DNA of 64,000 nt, taken from assembly GCA_963969395.1 (NCBI GenBank), contig OZ017799.1, positions 15,750,501 to 15,814,500 of the forward strand, given 5' to 3'. The notes beneath the pieces were generated by a model. It was given only the letters and a program-made list of their open reading frames with translations, ran no database searches and was not told the DNA's origin. Positions 12,900 to 24,744 of this stretch are shown one piece after another. The stretch's first letter is position 1; each line of letters starts with the position of its first letter. This stretch comes from Pseudoscleropodium purum (taxonomy: Eukaryota > Streptophyta > Bryopsida > Hypnales > Brachytheciaceae). The position numbers and the translations under genes were made by a program.

Positions 12900-14400
12900 G
12901 GACAAATGTTTCTTACAATCACCGATAAGGATCTTGCGAGTGCTAGGATCATAGTAGTAGTAGGCCTTGTTGTTTTCATCATACCCTAGAAATATGATAG
13001 AAACAGTTTTGGATCAAATTTCTATCTTTTTGTATTAGGAACATGACAATAGGCTAGGTATTCTATAATACGTAGGTGACTAATGTTTGGTTTTATCCCA
13101 ATAAATGTTTCTTCTGGGGTAAGTTGCTTGAGTGCCTTAGTGGGGCAACGGTTTTAGATAAAGTTGACTATTTTGGCCACCTTGTTCCAAAGGATTTCGG
13201 GATATGAGTTCTAGTCACAACGCTTCTGATCCCTTCCAGAAGTGTCCTATTTTTTTATTCCGCTATTCCATTCTAGTGAAAGAAATAGCCTACTGTGAGT
13301 TGGCAGGTAATGCCGTAGGTGCTACAATATAAGATAAATTCTTTGGAAATATACTTGCTTCCTCTATCAATCTGAAATTGTCAATGTGAGCTTGAGAATT
13401 TTTGACTAAAGCTCAGAATTGTTTGAATGAGTCAAGGGCCTGAGATTTCTTTGTAAGGAAGTAAAGCCAAGTCTTTCAAGAGTAGACATCAATAAAAGTT
13501 AAAATGCAATAGCTCCCATTCCTAAATGGAATAGGCATTGGCCTACATAAGTCGATTAGAAGAAATCCATGTCTAAGTTGATGGATTTTTTAAACATCTA
13601 ATGTAACAAGCTATGTTTTTATGTCAACAATTTCGTCCACTTTAATATGAAGATGTTACAGTGGACGTATTTGTTGGCATAAAAACACAGTTTGTTACAT
13701 TAGATGTCTAGAAAAATCCATCAACTTAGACACGGGAAAATCCAAAAAAACACAAGTTCTTTCTAATGGTTATTCTATACAAGTTGAAGTGGATGGGTTG
13801 AATGAGTAGTACAAAGCTTGGGTGTGTGGTCTCTAGCTAGTTTCCCAAGCATGCAGGATGAGGATGAATTGATGAGTAGACATATCTAATAAGGGGGATT
13901 GGTGGAACATCTACTACCAATTGTTTGGAAGTCAGGTTATACAGACTTTGAAAGTTTAGGTGTCCAATCCTCCTATATTAGAGTTGGATTTTGGAGTTGG
14001 AAGGGTGGCAAATGGATTCAACTGGAGTATGGAAGAGCTCTATTTGAAGGTGTGTAATTGGAATTAGTAGCAATGGCATCGAGCTTGCGAGAGACTAGGT
14101 TATCGGAATAGTTGCATAGGAGCTAGGATCTTGAATGGTCAGTCCTAGATGTAATGAGGGTTGTGTGATCTTGTAAAGATTGTTCTGTGGATCACAAACA
14201 CCAAGTAGAAATAATTTGCCTAGATTGTCTTTATCATAGATGCGACATTGTTTGGATTCAAACAACACTTTGTACCCAATGTTCGTTAACTTTTTTGACA
14301 AAGAATAAACTTGTGCAAATACTAGGGACATATAGAACTAGATTGATATCCTTTTTATTTTCAAAAACATTTGATAACAATACTTTGGCCTGCTACAAGC
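12900..14400 (-). pseudogene. Copia protease-integrase remnant
   Basis: The minus-strand translation shows integrase-core words: LIDLCRPMPF (family: lvHtDlcGPm), CILTFIDVYS followed by KTWLYFLTKKS (family: fvtFiDdySRktWvyflk), and ISHLRIIEYLAYCHVP. Upstream, at 14095-14331, the stretch with QCRIYDKDNLGKLFLLG resembles the pre-integrase region. Stops and a foldback at 13571-13732 break it. Confidence 0.75.
13571..13732. repeat. Foldback (inverted repeat) inside copia integrase
   Basis: A left arm at 13571-13640 and a right arm at 13661-13732 are near-perfect reverse complements (gtctaagttgatgg against ccatcaacttagac at the outer ends; tcgtccac against gtggacg at the inner ends). They are separated by about 20 nt. 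The transcript would fold into a hairpin of about 70 bp. It interrupts the integrase frame. Confidence 0.8.
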
Positions 14401-14726
14401 ATGACATAGCCTCATGCCGCTTGAACATGTAGAATACTAGATGGCAATATAACCCTAAAGAAGTTTCGGTTACCAATAACATGTGACGAGGTGCCGGAAT
14501 TGAAGAACCAATCCTCCTCGATGACACAACCATTTGCATATTCTTCAAGTGGATCGCCTTCATAGAATGCATCAATGCAAGCTTGGAATCAACTTTTGGG
14601 ATGACTCAGAGGTAAGGTTAGGGTCTTGATCAAATTCATCATTGTCAATTATCTCTACAAGGTGAACTTGTTGTATTGAGTGCCTACAATTTTGTGAACG
14701 TTGCATGTTTGCCAATTGTAATTGTA

Positions 14727-15034
14727 CAGGGTTGACGAATGTCAACATCCGCCCCAAAATAGCGTCCGTTTTCCGGACGTTCAGACGCACGGACGCTAGC
14801 GAACGCAGCGTCCCGACCACCGTCGGAAAGCGGACGGGCAGGGCGGGGCGGACGGACGGGGCGGACGCCCAGATCGTGCGGACCAAATCAGTCCGTGCAT
14901 CGATCGGACGGCCGTAATCGGGCGGACGCTGCGTCCGCCGGGACGTGAATGTCAGCGGACGCTGCGGACACAGCGTCCGCGTCCGGACGTCCACGTTAGA
15001 ACGTCCCGGACGTCCAGACGTCGTGTCAACCCTG
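14727..15034. mobile_element. GC-rich hAT MITE 1 (308 bp)
   Basis: The termini CAGGGTTGAC and GTCAACCCTG are perfect 10-bp inverted repeats of hAT style (CA-G-GG start). The element is flanked by perfect 8-bp duplications TAATTGTA (14719-14726 and 15035-15042). The interior is GC-rich, filled with CGGACG/CGTCCGC words and near-palindromes of the form GGACGCWGCGTCC. Its first about 140 bp match the left end of the large element at 16606, and its last about 90 bp match that element's right end near 37158. It is inserted in copia gag sequence and has no gene of its own. Confidence 0.95.
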
Positions 15035-15042
15035 TAATTGTA

Positions 15043-15930
15043 GATGCTTGATATTTTCTTCAAGTGTAATGGTTGTGCACTTGCTAGCATAGTGACTGTC
15101 TTTCCTACACATGTGACAAAACACCTAACAATTGCCTTGATTGCTTGGTGATGCACTGCTTCAATGTGATGAATGTGGAGTGGAGTATTTGGAGCTACGA
15201 TCAGGTTGTCCAAAGTTGCGGCTTCGATCAAATTGTTGGCCCCGTGGATTTTGGTTGTTACAACTACAATTGTAACTAATAAGGTTGATTTCTTTAGTCT
15301 CATCCCATTGTTTTTCTAACGTTTGACTGAGTTCTATTTGAAGTAGTAAGCCTTCCAATTTAAGAAAGGAGAGGTGTGGTCTCTACCCTTTTGAACTTAT
15401 TTAAATGTAGACCACGATCTCGGGACACTATTCAAGGTTAAATCAACTAAGTACTCATTAAGAAAGGCTATATCCATACTAGCTAGTTGGGTAACTAGTA
15501 GGTTAACAGCTTGTAAATGGTCGCCTATAGATTTGCCTTCTCTGAATTTGAGAGAGTAAAACTTCTCTTTGAGAGACAATCTACGAGAGTTGTTTCTAAC
15601 ATTGCACATTGTGTAGAGCCTCTATCGAATACCATAGGGATCCATAAGGTGGATAATATTGAGGATGATTGATTCACATACCAAAGAGATGATTATGCAA
15701 CTAGTGCAAAAGTGGAATTCATAGTCCTGGTTTGATGTATTGTTGACGACTAATGGTGTGGTTGTAGTTGGAACAATAGGTGGCGTCTATACTACCGCAA
15801 TTGGAGTGAGAATGTCAAAGGCATCAGTCGCAATAGCTCCAATCTTGTGTGTTATCTCCTACAAAGTGGATGTGTCGAAGATGCCTACACTAGTGCTACC
15901 ACTAGCAAATTCAATGAACCTCTAGAGCCC
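15043..15930 (-). pseudogene. Copia gag remnant
   Basis: The minus-strand frame at 15397-15609 contains LKEKFYSLKFREGKSIGDHL and VNLLVTQLASMDIAF, typical of copia gag (UBN2-like: 'l..~~~l~~lkM~eg~sv~ehi~~~~~l~~~L'). The frame at 15161-15358 carries the following linker, rich in Asn, Gln and Arg. Downstream gag sequence is split by the MITE at 14727-15034. Confidence 0.75.
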
Positions 15931-16200
15931 TTCTTACATGAGTATCATTTTAACCTTGTAACTCCAAATAATTTAGGGAAAAGGTCTAGCTAATTTCATA
16001 AATTCTAGAACGTCCTTAATACTAGGGTCCATGTCTGAGAAAAAAAACCCTAAAGAAAAAACTATCTATAAAAAAATGTGGCTCCACCTAGTTTGTGGTG
16101 GAAAATCTAACTATACATGACTAATGTGCTATGCTCTCTAGTGTATTTGATCTCAACCTCTCAATCACTCGAGTGTACTATGCCAACTTGAGGATTTAAG

Positions 16201-16218
16201 TGTACCGCGTTGATACCA
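16201..16218 (-). promoter_or_regulatory. Primer-binding site of the copia element
   Basis: On the minus strand, three bases inside the 5' LTR, the sequence reads TGGTATCAACGCGG. It matches the usual copia primer site (TGGTATCAGAGC...) complementary to the initiator-Met tRNA 3' end. Confidence 0.75.
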
Positions 16219-16221
16219 TAT

Positions 16222-16397
16222 TGAAATAGAGAATAATAGCATTACAAGAGTGGAATCACTGGAGTACAAAGAGATGATTAAGACAAAGCTAAGCATGTTT
16301 ATATACACTTAGCTAATTGATCAAACATAAATGGATGGCCTAAGTGGATGGATGAACTAGACAAAGGGATGTAACCTTGATTAGGAAGTTAATCTCA
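16222..16397 (-). repeat. 5' LTR of the copia element
   Basis: 176 bp with TG...CA ends on the minus strand. It is the partner of 9292-9455 and contains the TATA-like gtttatatacac (plus orientation). Confidence 0.8.
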
Positions 16398-16597
16398 ACA
16401 ATAGTGAGAATGCAATGTCTGTTTCTTTTTAGTACATTGTCTAAAAGAATGTCAATTTTAGGGAAAAATACATGTGATGATTTCTAAAAGAAATCCACAT
16501 GGCATTATTCCATTCATTGTTAAATTTTTCAAAAGGATTTCATAAATATATTAAATGTAAAACTTCAAAATTTTTTAGAGGAATTTTGTTTTGGGTA

Positions 16598-16605
16598 GTT
16601 TTTTC
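16598..16605. repeat. Left 8-bp target-site duplication of the giant hAT element
   Basis: GTTTTTTC immediately precedes the left terminus CAGGGTTGAC. The identical 8-mer follows the right terminus at 37159-37166. Confidence 0.85.
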
Positions 16606-16746
16606 CAGGGTTGACGAATCTCTACGTCCGCCCCAAAATAGCGTCCGTAATCCGGATGTCTGGACGCATGGACGCCAGAGGACGCAACGTCCCTCTTGCC
16701 GTTGGAAGGCGGACGGGCAGGGCAGGGCAGGGCGGACGGATGGGGC
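16606..16746. repeat. Left terminal GC-rich block of the giant element
   Basis: About 140 bp in AT-rich surroundings, containing cgtccgccccaaaatagcg, a degenerate palindrome ggacgcaacgtcc and gcggacgggcagggc. It aligns along its length with the start of MITE 1 and with the reverse complement of MITE 2. Subterminal repeats of this kind bind transposase in studied hAT elements; that role here is inferred. Confidence 0.85.
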
Positions 16747-17322
16747 AGCTTAGAAAACCCGTTTTGAGTTTTCTGTTTTGATTGTTTTCACCAATGAGAG
16801 ATTGAGAGTGAAGTCATTTGGATTTGGATTTTTCTTATGTTGCAATTGCGATTCAATAGAGTTGTATATCACTATTTATGTAAAAGCTAAAATATGAAAT
16901 ATATTTTTAATTTCTTTGTTGAATTTCATTTTGATTTAGAAACAAAATCACTTTAAAATCCAGCGAGATGTATATCATCAATAAACAAATAATTTTATAA
17001 TAAAATGATTGAAGAAACCATTGTCATTTGTCAACATGAGCTCCATATATCATGAGCAACTAAACAATCAAACATCTAAATTCACATCTCTACAATTTCT
17101 ATGGATGCCAATCCACACCTCCTTTAACCTCAATCCTACTACTCTCTCCTGTAGCTCTCCATTCAAAATCTTCATTATCGGAATCATCTTCATTGTCGGA
17201 GTCATCTTCATTGTTGGAATCAAATATCGTTGTCTCCTTCAAGTCTTCTCTCGAAGTAGGTTTACTCCATTCTTTCGAATTTAATTTTTCTTTTTTACTT
17301 TGACAGAACGATTAAAGGCTTT

Positions 17323-18405
17323 TTAAATAGGAACCTTTCTTTTCTTTCTATTTGACAAAATAACAACATTTTCATCAAGAGGAGTCCTATTCTTCACTAG
17401 AGAGATAGCAAAAGGTTGCATTTCTCTTTTCGCTTTCACTTTACTCAATTCTTGAACCATCAATCTCGATGTAGGGTCGACATGTCCATGAACGGTTATC
17501 TCCACTTTGGCTTTCTTTTGAAGTAATAGAGTGCCGTTTGTTGATTTGATGGGTTCTTGCGCCATTCCTTTTCCTAAAATGTGAGCACGTAAAGATGCCA
17601 ATGGCATCCGATCACTATCCGTATCACTTAGGCTTGTAGGTGATGACGCTACTTTCCGTAGATTACCACTTGTAGAAATTTCTTTGGAAATGTTCATTAG
17701 GCGTTTTCCATATCCAAAGCTCTGAGAATCATCCAATCGTGTGCTAACAGACTTCAACGGTATTGGTGGAAGAGCACTAGATCTCGGTACTTCAAAAATT
17801 GACTTCATTGGCTCTTTTCCTTTATCACTCTTCACAATTGCCGAATTTGTGACTGCCATCTCAACTGAATCACTATTTTTCTGTACCCCAATATTTGGTT
17901 CCCTCTCATCACCATTATTGTTGCCCACATTTTTTGGAACGTCCACCTCCATGACCGCATCTTCTCTTCTGTCGTTTCCTTGCACTACATTTAATGCCAC
18001 AGATGGAGATTAAGAAATTAAAACTTCTTCATTTCTCCCATCATTACTAATAGCATTCTCATTGATTTTCACTTCTTTGGCAATAGCGTTTGCCTTTTCC
18101 GATAGAATGTTTTCGCTATTCAAGAATCCCATTCCATTGCAATATGTAGTTAAAGAAGGTGGATTCTCTTGTACCTCTACATTGTCCTCGTCTTCATAAA
18201 AGGTATATGCATCGCTTGCATTGTCGGGAACGACATTCTTGTGGTTTAGATGATAATCATGCGTATCATTCATCAAATCGGGAAAGCCTTCCATAACGTC
18301 TTCATCTCCCCATGTTGTCGCATGATTGAAGTCATCTCCGCCATCTACAGCTGAAAAGGCCCTTTCCAAATCCTCGTCATCATCGTCATTATCGTCTTCT
18401 AACGT
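17323..18405 (-). pseudogene. C-terminal acidic/basic extension of the transposase
   Basis: After the dimerisation domain, a one-base frame change leads into an acidic run (EDDNDDDDEDLERAFS), then 18369-18010. A single in-frame TAA (18010-18012, explainable as CAA to TAA) leads into 18000-17323. The segment is Ser-, Asp- and Lys-rich with no recognised domain. Its position makes it the tail of the transposase, but a separate gene cannot be excluded. Confidence 0.5.
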
Positions 18406-20460
18406 CGGTCTATCTGAATCCCCTCTGATTCTATCGGATCCACATTATCATTATACCATTTTTTTTCATCTTTTTCCTTCGATGCATTTAATACTTTGGA
18501 ATTAGTATACACGTACACCAAATCCGCTGCTATCTCCGGCTTCAATTTATTTCGAGATTTGTTGTGAACAAAAGAATAGTTGCTCCAATTCCGTTCACAT
18601 GAAGATGATGACACTGGTTGAGCCAATATCCTCTTCGCTAATGGAGCTATAAATTTGCCACATGCACCTTCAAAATCCCACCAAACATGTGCGGACAACA
18701 TTTGTTCTTCCGGATTCAACATATTGTGGAATGGAGGTTCCTTGTGTCGAAAAGCCACAAATTCCTTCACCACTGTTGCATATTCATCCAGTTTACATAT
18801 TCTCTCCAAAACTTTCTTACATCCTGACATTGCATTTGCGTCATCTGCTAGCTCTTTGTCATGAAGAAGGTATGGATTCAAAAGAGCTACGGCTAATTGG
18901 AGATCATTGTCCACCATTCTTCTTCGAGTATAAAAAGATTGTACCAATGGAATTGCAAGTTCTTCTAGCAAACAAAATGATGGACTTTATAATCCGTTCA
19001 CGTGCTTCTCTAACTTCTTCATGATATGCAACACCTTCTCCATACATGGTGATTTTGAATTCAAATTGCGGAGTGTACATATGATTGGTTCAACCATCTC
19101 TACATAATTGATGGACTGATTCCAAATATGGTCATCAAGAACAATTTTCTTCACCGCTAAGGCCAAGTCTTTTGGTTTGACTTTGACTCTACATTTCTTC
19201 TTGAGAGTATGTACATACTCAACCCATTGTGGATCTACCACCATTTGTTCCAATGCTCCTCTCAATTTTGTCAAATGCTCCATCATGATAAATTTAGAGG
19301 CAAAACTTGTATCCCCAGGCATCAAGAGACCAAGATTTGGCGAATACTTTCGCAATAGAGCTAGCAGTATATGTCTCTTTTTGATAAATTTAGCTACAAG
19401 AACTTCTTTATCCAATTTGGAAGCAATCCATTTCTATGTAGCCCAATCTTTCAACAACAAATTCAATGCATATACTACGCACCCTTGGTAAAAAATATGA
19501 GGATATTTTGCAGATATTACATCCTATGCGAACGGATTCACAAGAGCATTATCCATAGTTATTAACACGACGTTCTTGGACCCACTTGTGCGATGAACTT
19601 TTCCAATACAGTTGCCAAGTACTTCGCATTTTTTTCACAACCACTTGTATCTACAGATCCAAGAAATTCTTCACCTGCGCATGATAGAAGCATGGCATTG
19701 ATGAGAGGTCAATTAGTCACTGAGCTCTATCCATCCATGGACAATGTTGCTCCAAATTTTCGAATGCTATCTTCGATCCGTGCATTCAACTGTGTTTGAA
19801 TGTTGGTCTTCGCGTCATTTAACAATTTGTACTGAAGGTCGTAGTATGAGGGAGGAATGTATGGCCTACCGAACGCAACCGTTTTCTTCACTACTTCTTT
19901 AAAAGTTGGATTTCGAGCCACGGAAAATGATATGTTCGCCAAATAAAAAAATTTGCCCACACTGAATGTAATTTGCGTCTATGACCTGCTTCAAACCCAT
20001 TTACTAAGCTACCTTGCCTCTGAGGCCTAGAACTTGATGCCCTCAGGGTTTCACGTTCACCAGAAGCTTCTGTACTCAAAGTCACTTCAATTGTGGCACA
20101 TACCATTGATATCAATTCTTTGGACGCTGGACAAGAGTCTTTGTGGTCAGAATGCGACACAACCTTTCTGGCTGAAAACTTTTGGACATCTGAAGGGCCA
20201 GGGTTGCCATCTAAATTGTTCATTACAACGCGTTTTGGAAAAACTCCTTCGCAATGTCGAAATAAATCTCAAACTGCCATTGGTAATCGTAGACAAAGGC
20301 TCACCCGTTTATCACGTATACCTTTAGGCCCAGGATAGCCTAAGTGGCTCAACATACGGCCGAGCTTCCTTGCCATAATCGCCTTGCAAAGCCTACATTC
20401 TACTTTACCATTCTAAAGCACACTATACCAAGGAGAAAAATCCTCGTCGGTTTGGCCCTC
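17323..20460 (-). pseudogene. Decayed hAT transposase with C-terminal extension
   Basis: Visible in order on the minus strand: a BED-type zinc finger (VECRLCKAIM ... MLSHLGYPGP, about 20290-20415); a DUF659-like core (GRPYIPPSYYDL, TLSMDG, then NVVLITMDNALVN near 19560); the hAT box read as GCVVYALNLLLKDW (about 19450-19490); and the hAT dimerisation domain (RILAQPVSSSSCERNWSNYS ... NKLKPEIAADLVYVY, 18480-18640). A further about 350 codons continue to 17323 and end in a basic SNRKKRKVPI, a likely nuclear signal. The His of the CxxH box is Tyr here. In-frame stops (for example 20413-20415 and 20269-20271) and frameshifts near 19960, 19590 and 18415 disable it. The true start is not resolved; a first exon upstream of 20460 is possible. 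It would have mobilised this element family. Confidence 0.85.
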
Positions 20461-20732
20461 ATATTGATAAGTGTATGTTTTACTTCAATTTCAAAAGAAA
20501 CCAATAGAATGTTTTAAATTTGAAACCTACAACGTGACAATGTATACAATATCAATGAAATTAGTCATACAAAGCTTTGAAAATCAAAGCCCCCGTCCAC
20601 CGAACTATGCATTACCAAGCAAGAGACACAATAAATTGAAGCTCATAGCCCTTGGAAATCTTAGCATTTGATTTTTCAAGAGTGAATACAAAAGCTTCTC
20701 TTCTAACATTTATAATCCACTCCAGAAAATTT

Positions 20733-20922
20733 AGGGTTCATATTTTAGGGTTTACATTCAAAAACAACCAACGGCGTGTACGGGGCTGAAGCGGACGGGA
20801 CGGGCGGTCGGACGGGTCGGATAGACAGGGCGGACGGGCGGTCGAACACGGCGGACGGGGCGGGCGGGCGGACAGACCAATCGGGGCGGACGGACAGGGC
20901 GAACGGGGTGGACTTCGCATTG
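20733..20922 (-). promoter_or_regulatory. Telo-box and GC-rich block upstream of the transposase
   Basis: Two TTTAGGGTT telo-box motifs (20734-20756) adjoin a GC-rich run of gcggacgg, gggcgg and similar words (20766-20922). It lies about 300 bp upstream of the first transposase homology. Equivalent blocks precede the three other genes of the element. Promoter function is inferred from position. Confidence 0.6.
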
Positions 20923-21215
20923 CCATTAGTCATTAGAAAATTTTATATTGTTATGTAATTTGAATGTTACACAATCTGAAATGAATGCATCCACGTAAAA
21001 TAAGATGTACATATAAAAATATTTTTATACGCAAATGAAAATATAGCATCTTTATATATAAATATATATGTATAAACAAAATACATGAAAACATAGTTCC
21101 AATATCATTATTGAATCCTATACGATCTTTTTAAGATCTAAATCTTTCACATTCTTTTTTGTTTTTAAACAATGAAAGGACCATTGTTTTTAAAAAACAA
21201 AATTCTCCTCAAATC
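20923..21215. other. AT-rich spacer between GC block and gene B
   Basis: No reading frame or motif is recognised. The stretch is AT-rich with a tatatataaatatatatg run at about 21052-21072. Confidence 0.6.
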
Positions 21216-24205
21216 CTACTTTCCACCGGATGGACCACTACCTTCTTCCAAAACAAAAGAAAAATTTGCTGTACCGAGGAGTTTAGCAGATGATTGACGA
21301 GTTGACCATTGTTCACTTGGACGGACTATTCGCCCTGCAGATTGAACTTCGATGTCTACCTTATGAAATTGTTTCTTGGTTTCCGGAGAGAAGTCATCGT
21401 CCTCTTCACGCTTCCTTTTTTGTTTTCTTTTCGGTGATAAATCGACTTCGTCTGCCTTCAAGGTTCTCAAGTTGCTCTCCACACGATCTACCATCGTTTG
21501 AACAACTTCATCATCTCCTTTCCCTTGCCATACTGTGAGGCAGTCTCCATCCAATAGGAAAGCCTTCCAATGCCCTATAATATCGCCAATGTGCCTATCA
21601 AATGCTGTTGCCACATCTACAGATGAATGTCCTGTGCTTGTTTGTCCATTTGTATCGTAGACAGCACGAACTTTTGCAGCTTCTTCCAACTTCGACAATA
21701 GAAGGGCCCTACCTACGAGGGTGTGGTCGTATGCCTTATACTGCTCATCAAATTCTTTTCCATGGTTCACCTCCACCCAATTGTCTTCTGGTCCTCTCTC
21801 CACTTTTTTATCTGGAAAACGAAAAAACTTTTCGTATTGTAAGCTCCAATGTCCCCCCATGTTGCGACAAAACATTTCACGGGCCGCGTCATCTACGATT
21901 CCTCGAGCCCGCAATTCCACTTCTCTATTGTAAGTCATCTACACATCGAAATCCAATGGTTGCTAAGATTCCTCGTACAAATCATGCCTCTGTTTATTTG
22001 CATTCCACCAGATTGGCTTCCCCCAATGGCCAATGTTGACAATTTTGAAATTTGTACGGCGCTTGATCAAGAGGAAGATTCCAATGATTGTACTCGTGGC
22101 CTGGAGGTATAGCTTCCAAGATACCAAACATTTCGTAGAACCTAGCACTCAATGGACTACGACACTCGGCACACACCGAACGAATGAGTGATACTTTCAC
22201 AATTCAAGTGACATGGAAAGTGTGGCGACATTGACCCATGGTTACCGCACCTTCCGGTCCGAAGAAGCCTTGGCAAAGGCTACAACAACCATCCAAGATT
22301 GGAGAGGCTGGAGCACAAGCATGCACCACTCACTTGTCTTTCACATTGATGTGTGCTGAAAGTGTGTTGTAAGGGACCCATCCTTCCTCTACTTCCAAGG
22401 CCCAATTGATGGGTGGAGCTTGGTCCTTCTTTGTGTAGTTTAACCGCTCAAATATGGCATCCATGTCTCCCCAACATGTGATCTCTGTATATCCCTTAGA
22501 AGAATGTTGGTCAAACATAATCTTGAACCAACTCAAAGAGCTTTGAATGGCATCGCAATTTTCATTCGACTCCATTGCCAATGTTTGAAGACCTGCCATT
22601 GCTCGAGATACTACAGAGGGTCTGTCTTGGAGTCTTTGTACCCATGCTAACCATCGAGACTCCAAGCTGCTAGATGGCATAAACTTCTTCAAATCCAAGG
22701 ACAATTGCAATCGATTCAACTTGGATTCAACGATTCCTTCTGCTTCAATTGCTTCCTCCAATTTATGCTTCAACTCTTCAAAGTCACAACTCTTCGTTTG
22801 CGTCTCCGCATTCACGTAAATGGATAAAAGCTTTTCCATTGATGGTTGTTGTGTCGCTTTTAACATGCTCATGTCGTGACTTTCTTGTACATTCACAATG
22901 GCAGGATTGTCGCTTGCTTCGGCCTTATCAAAAGGAAGAGAGAGCTTATCTTCACTCTCTTGAGTCTCTTGATTGTCTCCGAGTACAATTACTGGTGAGA
23001 TTGCAACCTCACTTGGATTTTTGGAGGTCCCTTGCAATTCTGCAATCCGTTTACACATCTTCATCAACTCCTCCATTTGCCTCGATGATTGTTGATTTAA
23101 ATGTTCAACCTCACTCTCCGAAGTCTTTAATTTCAACTCCAACACTTTGCACCTTGCTTCCACTCCTCCAAGGTCAACAATTTTCTTCTCATATTCCACC
23201 AATTGTAGTATGTGAACATCTCTTTCTTCGAAAAGTGGTCCGAAAGTCTTCGTGAGATTCTGAAATGCTATAGCACCTTTCAACATCTCTGGTGCCATGA
23301 AAGAAAACTCCTTGGCCAAATTCATAAAAGTCGGAGCAGCTTGCGCTAAAAATTCAGCTGACATTGTCATCTTGAAAGCTGTATCAAGTATATGTCCAAC
23401 ATTCTTTGGATCTGCAAGTGGACTCATTGGAACAGTAGTAGCACCATCATCGGGGTTAGACGATCTGTTTATTTCTTCATGAAGGTTAGCAAACTGAACC
23501 GAGAGCTTCAAAAGATTTTCCAATTGTTTTGGATTGGACATGTCTTGCAAGGTTCGATGTAGAGGACTTGGCAATGCCGCTGTAATTGGAAACTCCTCCG
23601 CTCGCCTTTTACGCTCGGAACTCCATAATGACGATATATTATCAATCTTTCTCCACACCATCCGTTTTCACCTCTATAGTATTTTTTAATACTTTTTCTG
23701 TTTCTCCCTCTGAATTGTACAAGTTGGGAATGTCCTTTTGATTGGCTTCAAGTAGAAGTGGGCAAGCTGTTGTCGTCGGAAACGTGCTCCAATCAATCTT
23801 GCGCTCTAATATAAGTTCTGCATAAACCATACACGCCACGCTATAATTAATATAGCCTTTACTTCTGCGCTTGTTTCCGAATAGAACACGCCACACCTCC
23901 TCAGATCGATGGACAAAATGTTTGTTGTTGCAAGTCCATGGTTTACAACAAAAATCCCGTGTATGACTCCTGTGCGACTCCTGAGGCCACAACTTGTTAA
24001 TGTGGTACATTTTAACATAGGTCTTGCACATTTTTGATGTCCAATACTCCGCATCTTTATCTTCCCACTCGCTCTCTGCTTTAATTGTAGGGTCATTTAA
24101 AATGTCAAGCCGAAGGTCGTGCGTAGCCCCCTTCACTTTGCTCTTTTTCTTGGCTTCGTTTCCCGGAGTTATCCCATTCATATTTCGATCACCTTCGCCG
24201 TTCAT
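21216..24205 (-). pseudogene. Gene B: novel domain, coiled coil and RING-H2 protein (decayed)
   Basis: The start is ATG at 24205; the in-frame codons before it run into a stop. Codons 1-187 hold a basic N-terminus and a novel domain (WTSKMCKTYVKMYHINKLW ... YSVACMVYAELILERKIDW) shared with gene C of the same element. A one-base frame change near 23650 leads to a 443-codon frame (23661-22330) with a coiled coil (VEYEKKIVDLGGVEARCKV and following). A TGA at 22330-22332 separates a RING-H2 finger. Another frame change near 22010 leads to a charged C-terminus with a KRKQKRKR-type nuclear signal. A role in ubiquitin ligation is inferred only from the RING. Overlapping frames could alternatively reflect introns or separate proteins. 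Confidence 0.65.
22155..22290 (-). pseudogene. RING-H2 zinc finger of gene B, with a stop at ligand 6
   Basis: The minus-strand reading is CSLC, then 14 residues, CRHTFH, VT, a stop (TGA at 22204-22206), then 11 residues and CAEC. The spacing fits a RING-H2 finger (C-x2-C ... C-x-H-x2-H-x2-C ... C-x2-C), with the stop exactly where the sixth zinc ligand, a Cys, should be. RING fingers recruit E2 ubiquitin-conjugating enzymes; nothing else here identifies a substrate. Confidence 0.65.
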
Positions 24206-24417
24206 GATTGTCAATTGGATTCAATAACCAATTGAAAAGAATAAAAAAATCTCACATGATAGACAAAAGTGATGGCATCAACCGCAACACAGTAACACAA
24301 GATAGAGGACCCCAATTCTCCACCCCGTAGGAGCAACTAGCGTATAAAGCAATAGTAGCACATCCAACTTGGCACCGAAGGAGAATTGAAGTAAGAAGAA
24401 ATGAAAAGTCACTCCAC

Positions 24418-24620
24418 CCTTATAGCCGTCCGTCGCCAGACCTAAAGGCCGTCCGCCACTGGACCTGCCCCGGACCGCGCGAAGCGGCCCCGAACCTCGC
24501 GTCCGCTGCGGCAGCGGACGTGCCGTCCGCCCGTCGTCCCATTCGATCGGCGCGTTCGCATTGTCCACCTTCCGACGCCGTCCGCGCTTTGGACACGCCG
24601 ACGGCGTCTGCCCAACTGTC
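24418..24620 (-). promoter_or_regulatory. GC-rich block and TATA box upstream of gene B
   Basis: On the minus strand a TATA-like GGCTATAAGG (24418-24427) sits at the downstream edge of a GC-rich run containing gtccgctgcggcagcggac, a palindrome with 9-bp arms (about 24498-24516), and several cgtccgc words. It lies about 215 bp upstream of the gene B start codon. Confidence 0.65.
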
Positions 24621-24744
24621 AATTGGTGCATCCTATGAGGCCATTATTATTCAAAAAGAGCGGTAACATTTCAAAAATAAAACAGCCTAATAATCACTGC
24701 TAAATGAAGATCAATGTAATTGGTTTGTCATTTTTTTTTTTTCT

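Larger units (their letters stand above)
9292..16397 (-). mobile_element. Degenerate Ty1/copia LTR retrotransposon
   Basis: Two short LTRs (9292-9455 and 16222-16397) bracket broken gag, integrase and reverse transcriptase homology in the copia order gag, INT, RT, all on the minus strand. A primer-binding site complementary to initiator-Met tRNA adjoins the 5' LTR, and a purine-rich tract (gagagggggtct on the minus strand) adjoins the 3' LTR. Reading frames are interrupted throughout. Flanking 5-mers (gttat on the left, acaat on the right) do not match, so no intact target duplication is seen. A hAT MITE (14727-15034) has inserted into the gag region. Confidence 0.85.

Noticed and set aside
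13571..13732. A microRNA gene
   Set aside because: The arms are too perfect and too long for a typical plant miRNA precursor, and one arm is copia coding sequence; a foldback or young inverted duplication fits better.
14572..15303. A 243-codon minus-strand frame
   Set aside because: It runs from copia gag through the hAT MITE into further gag sequence; the fused product is an accident of insertion.
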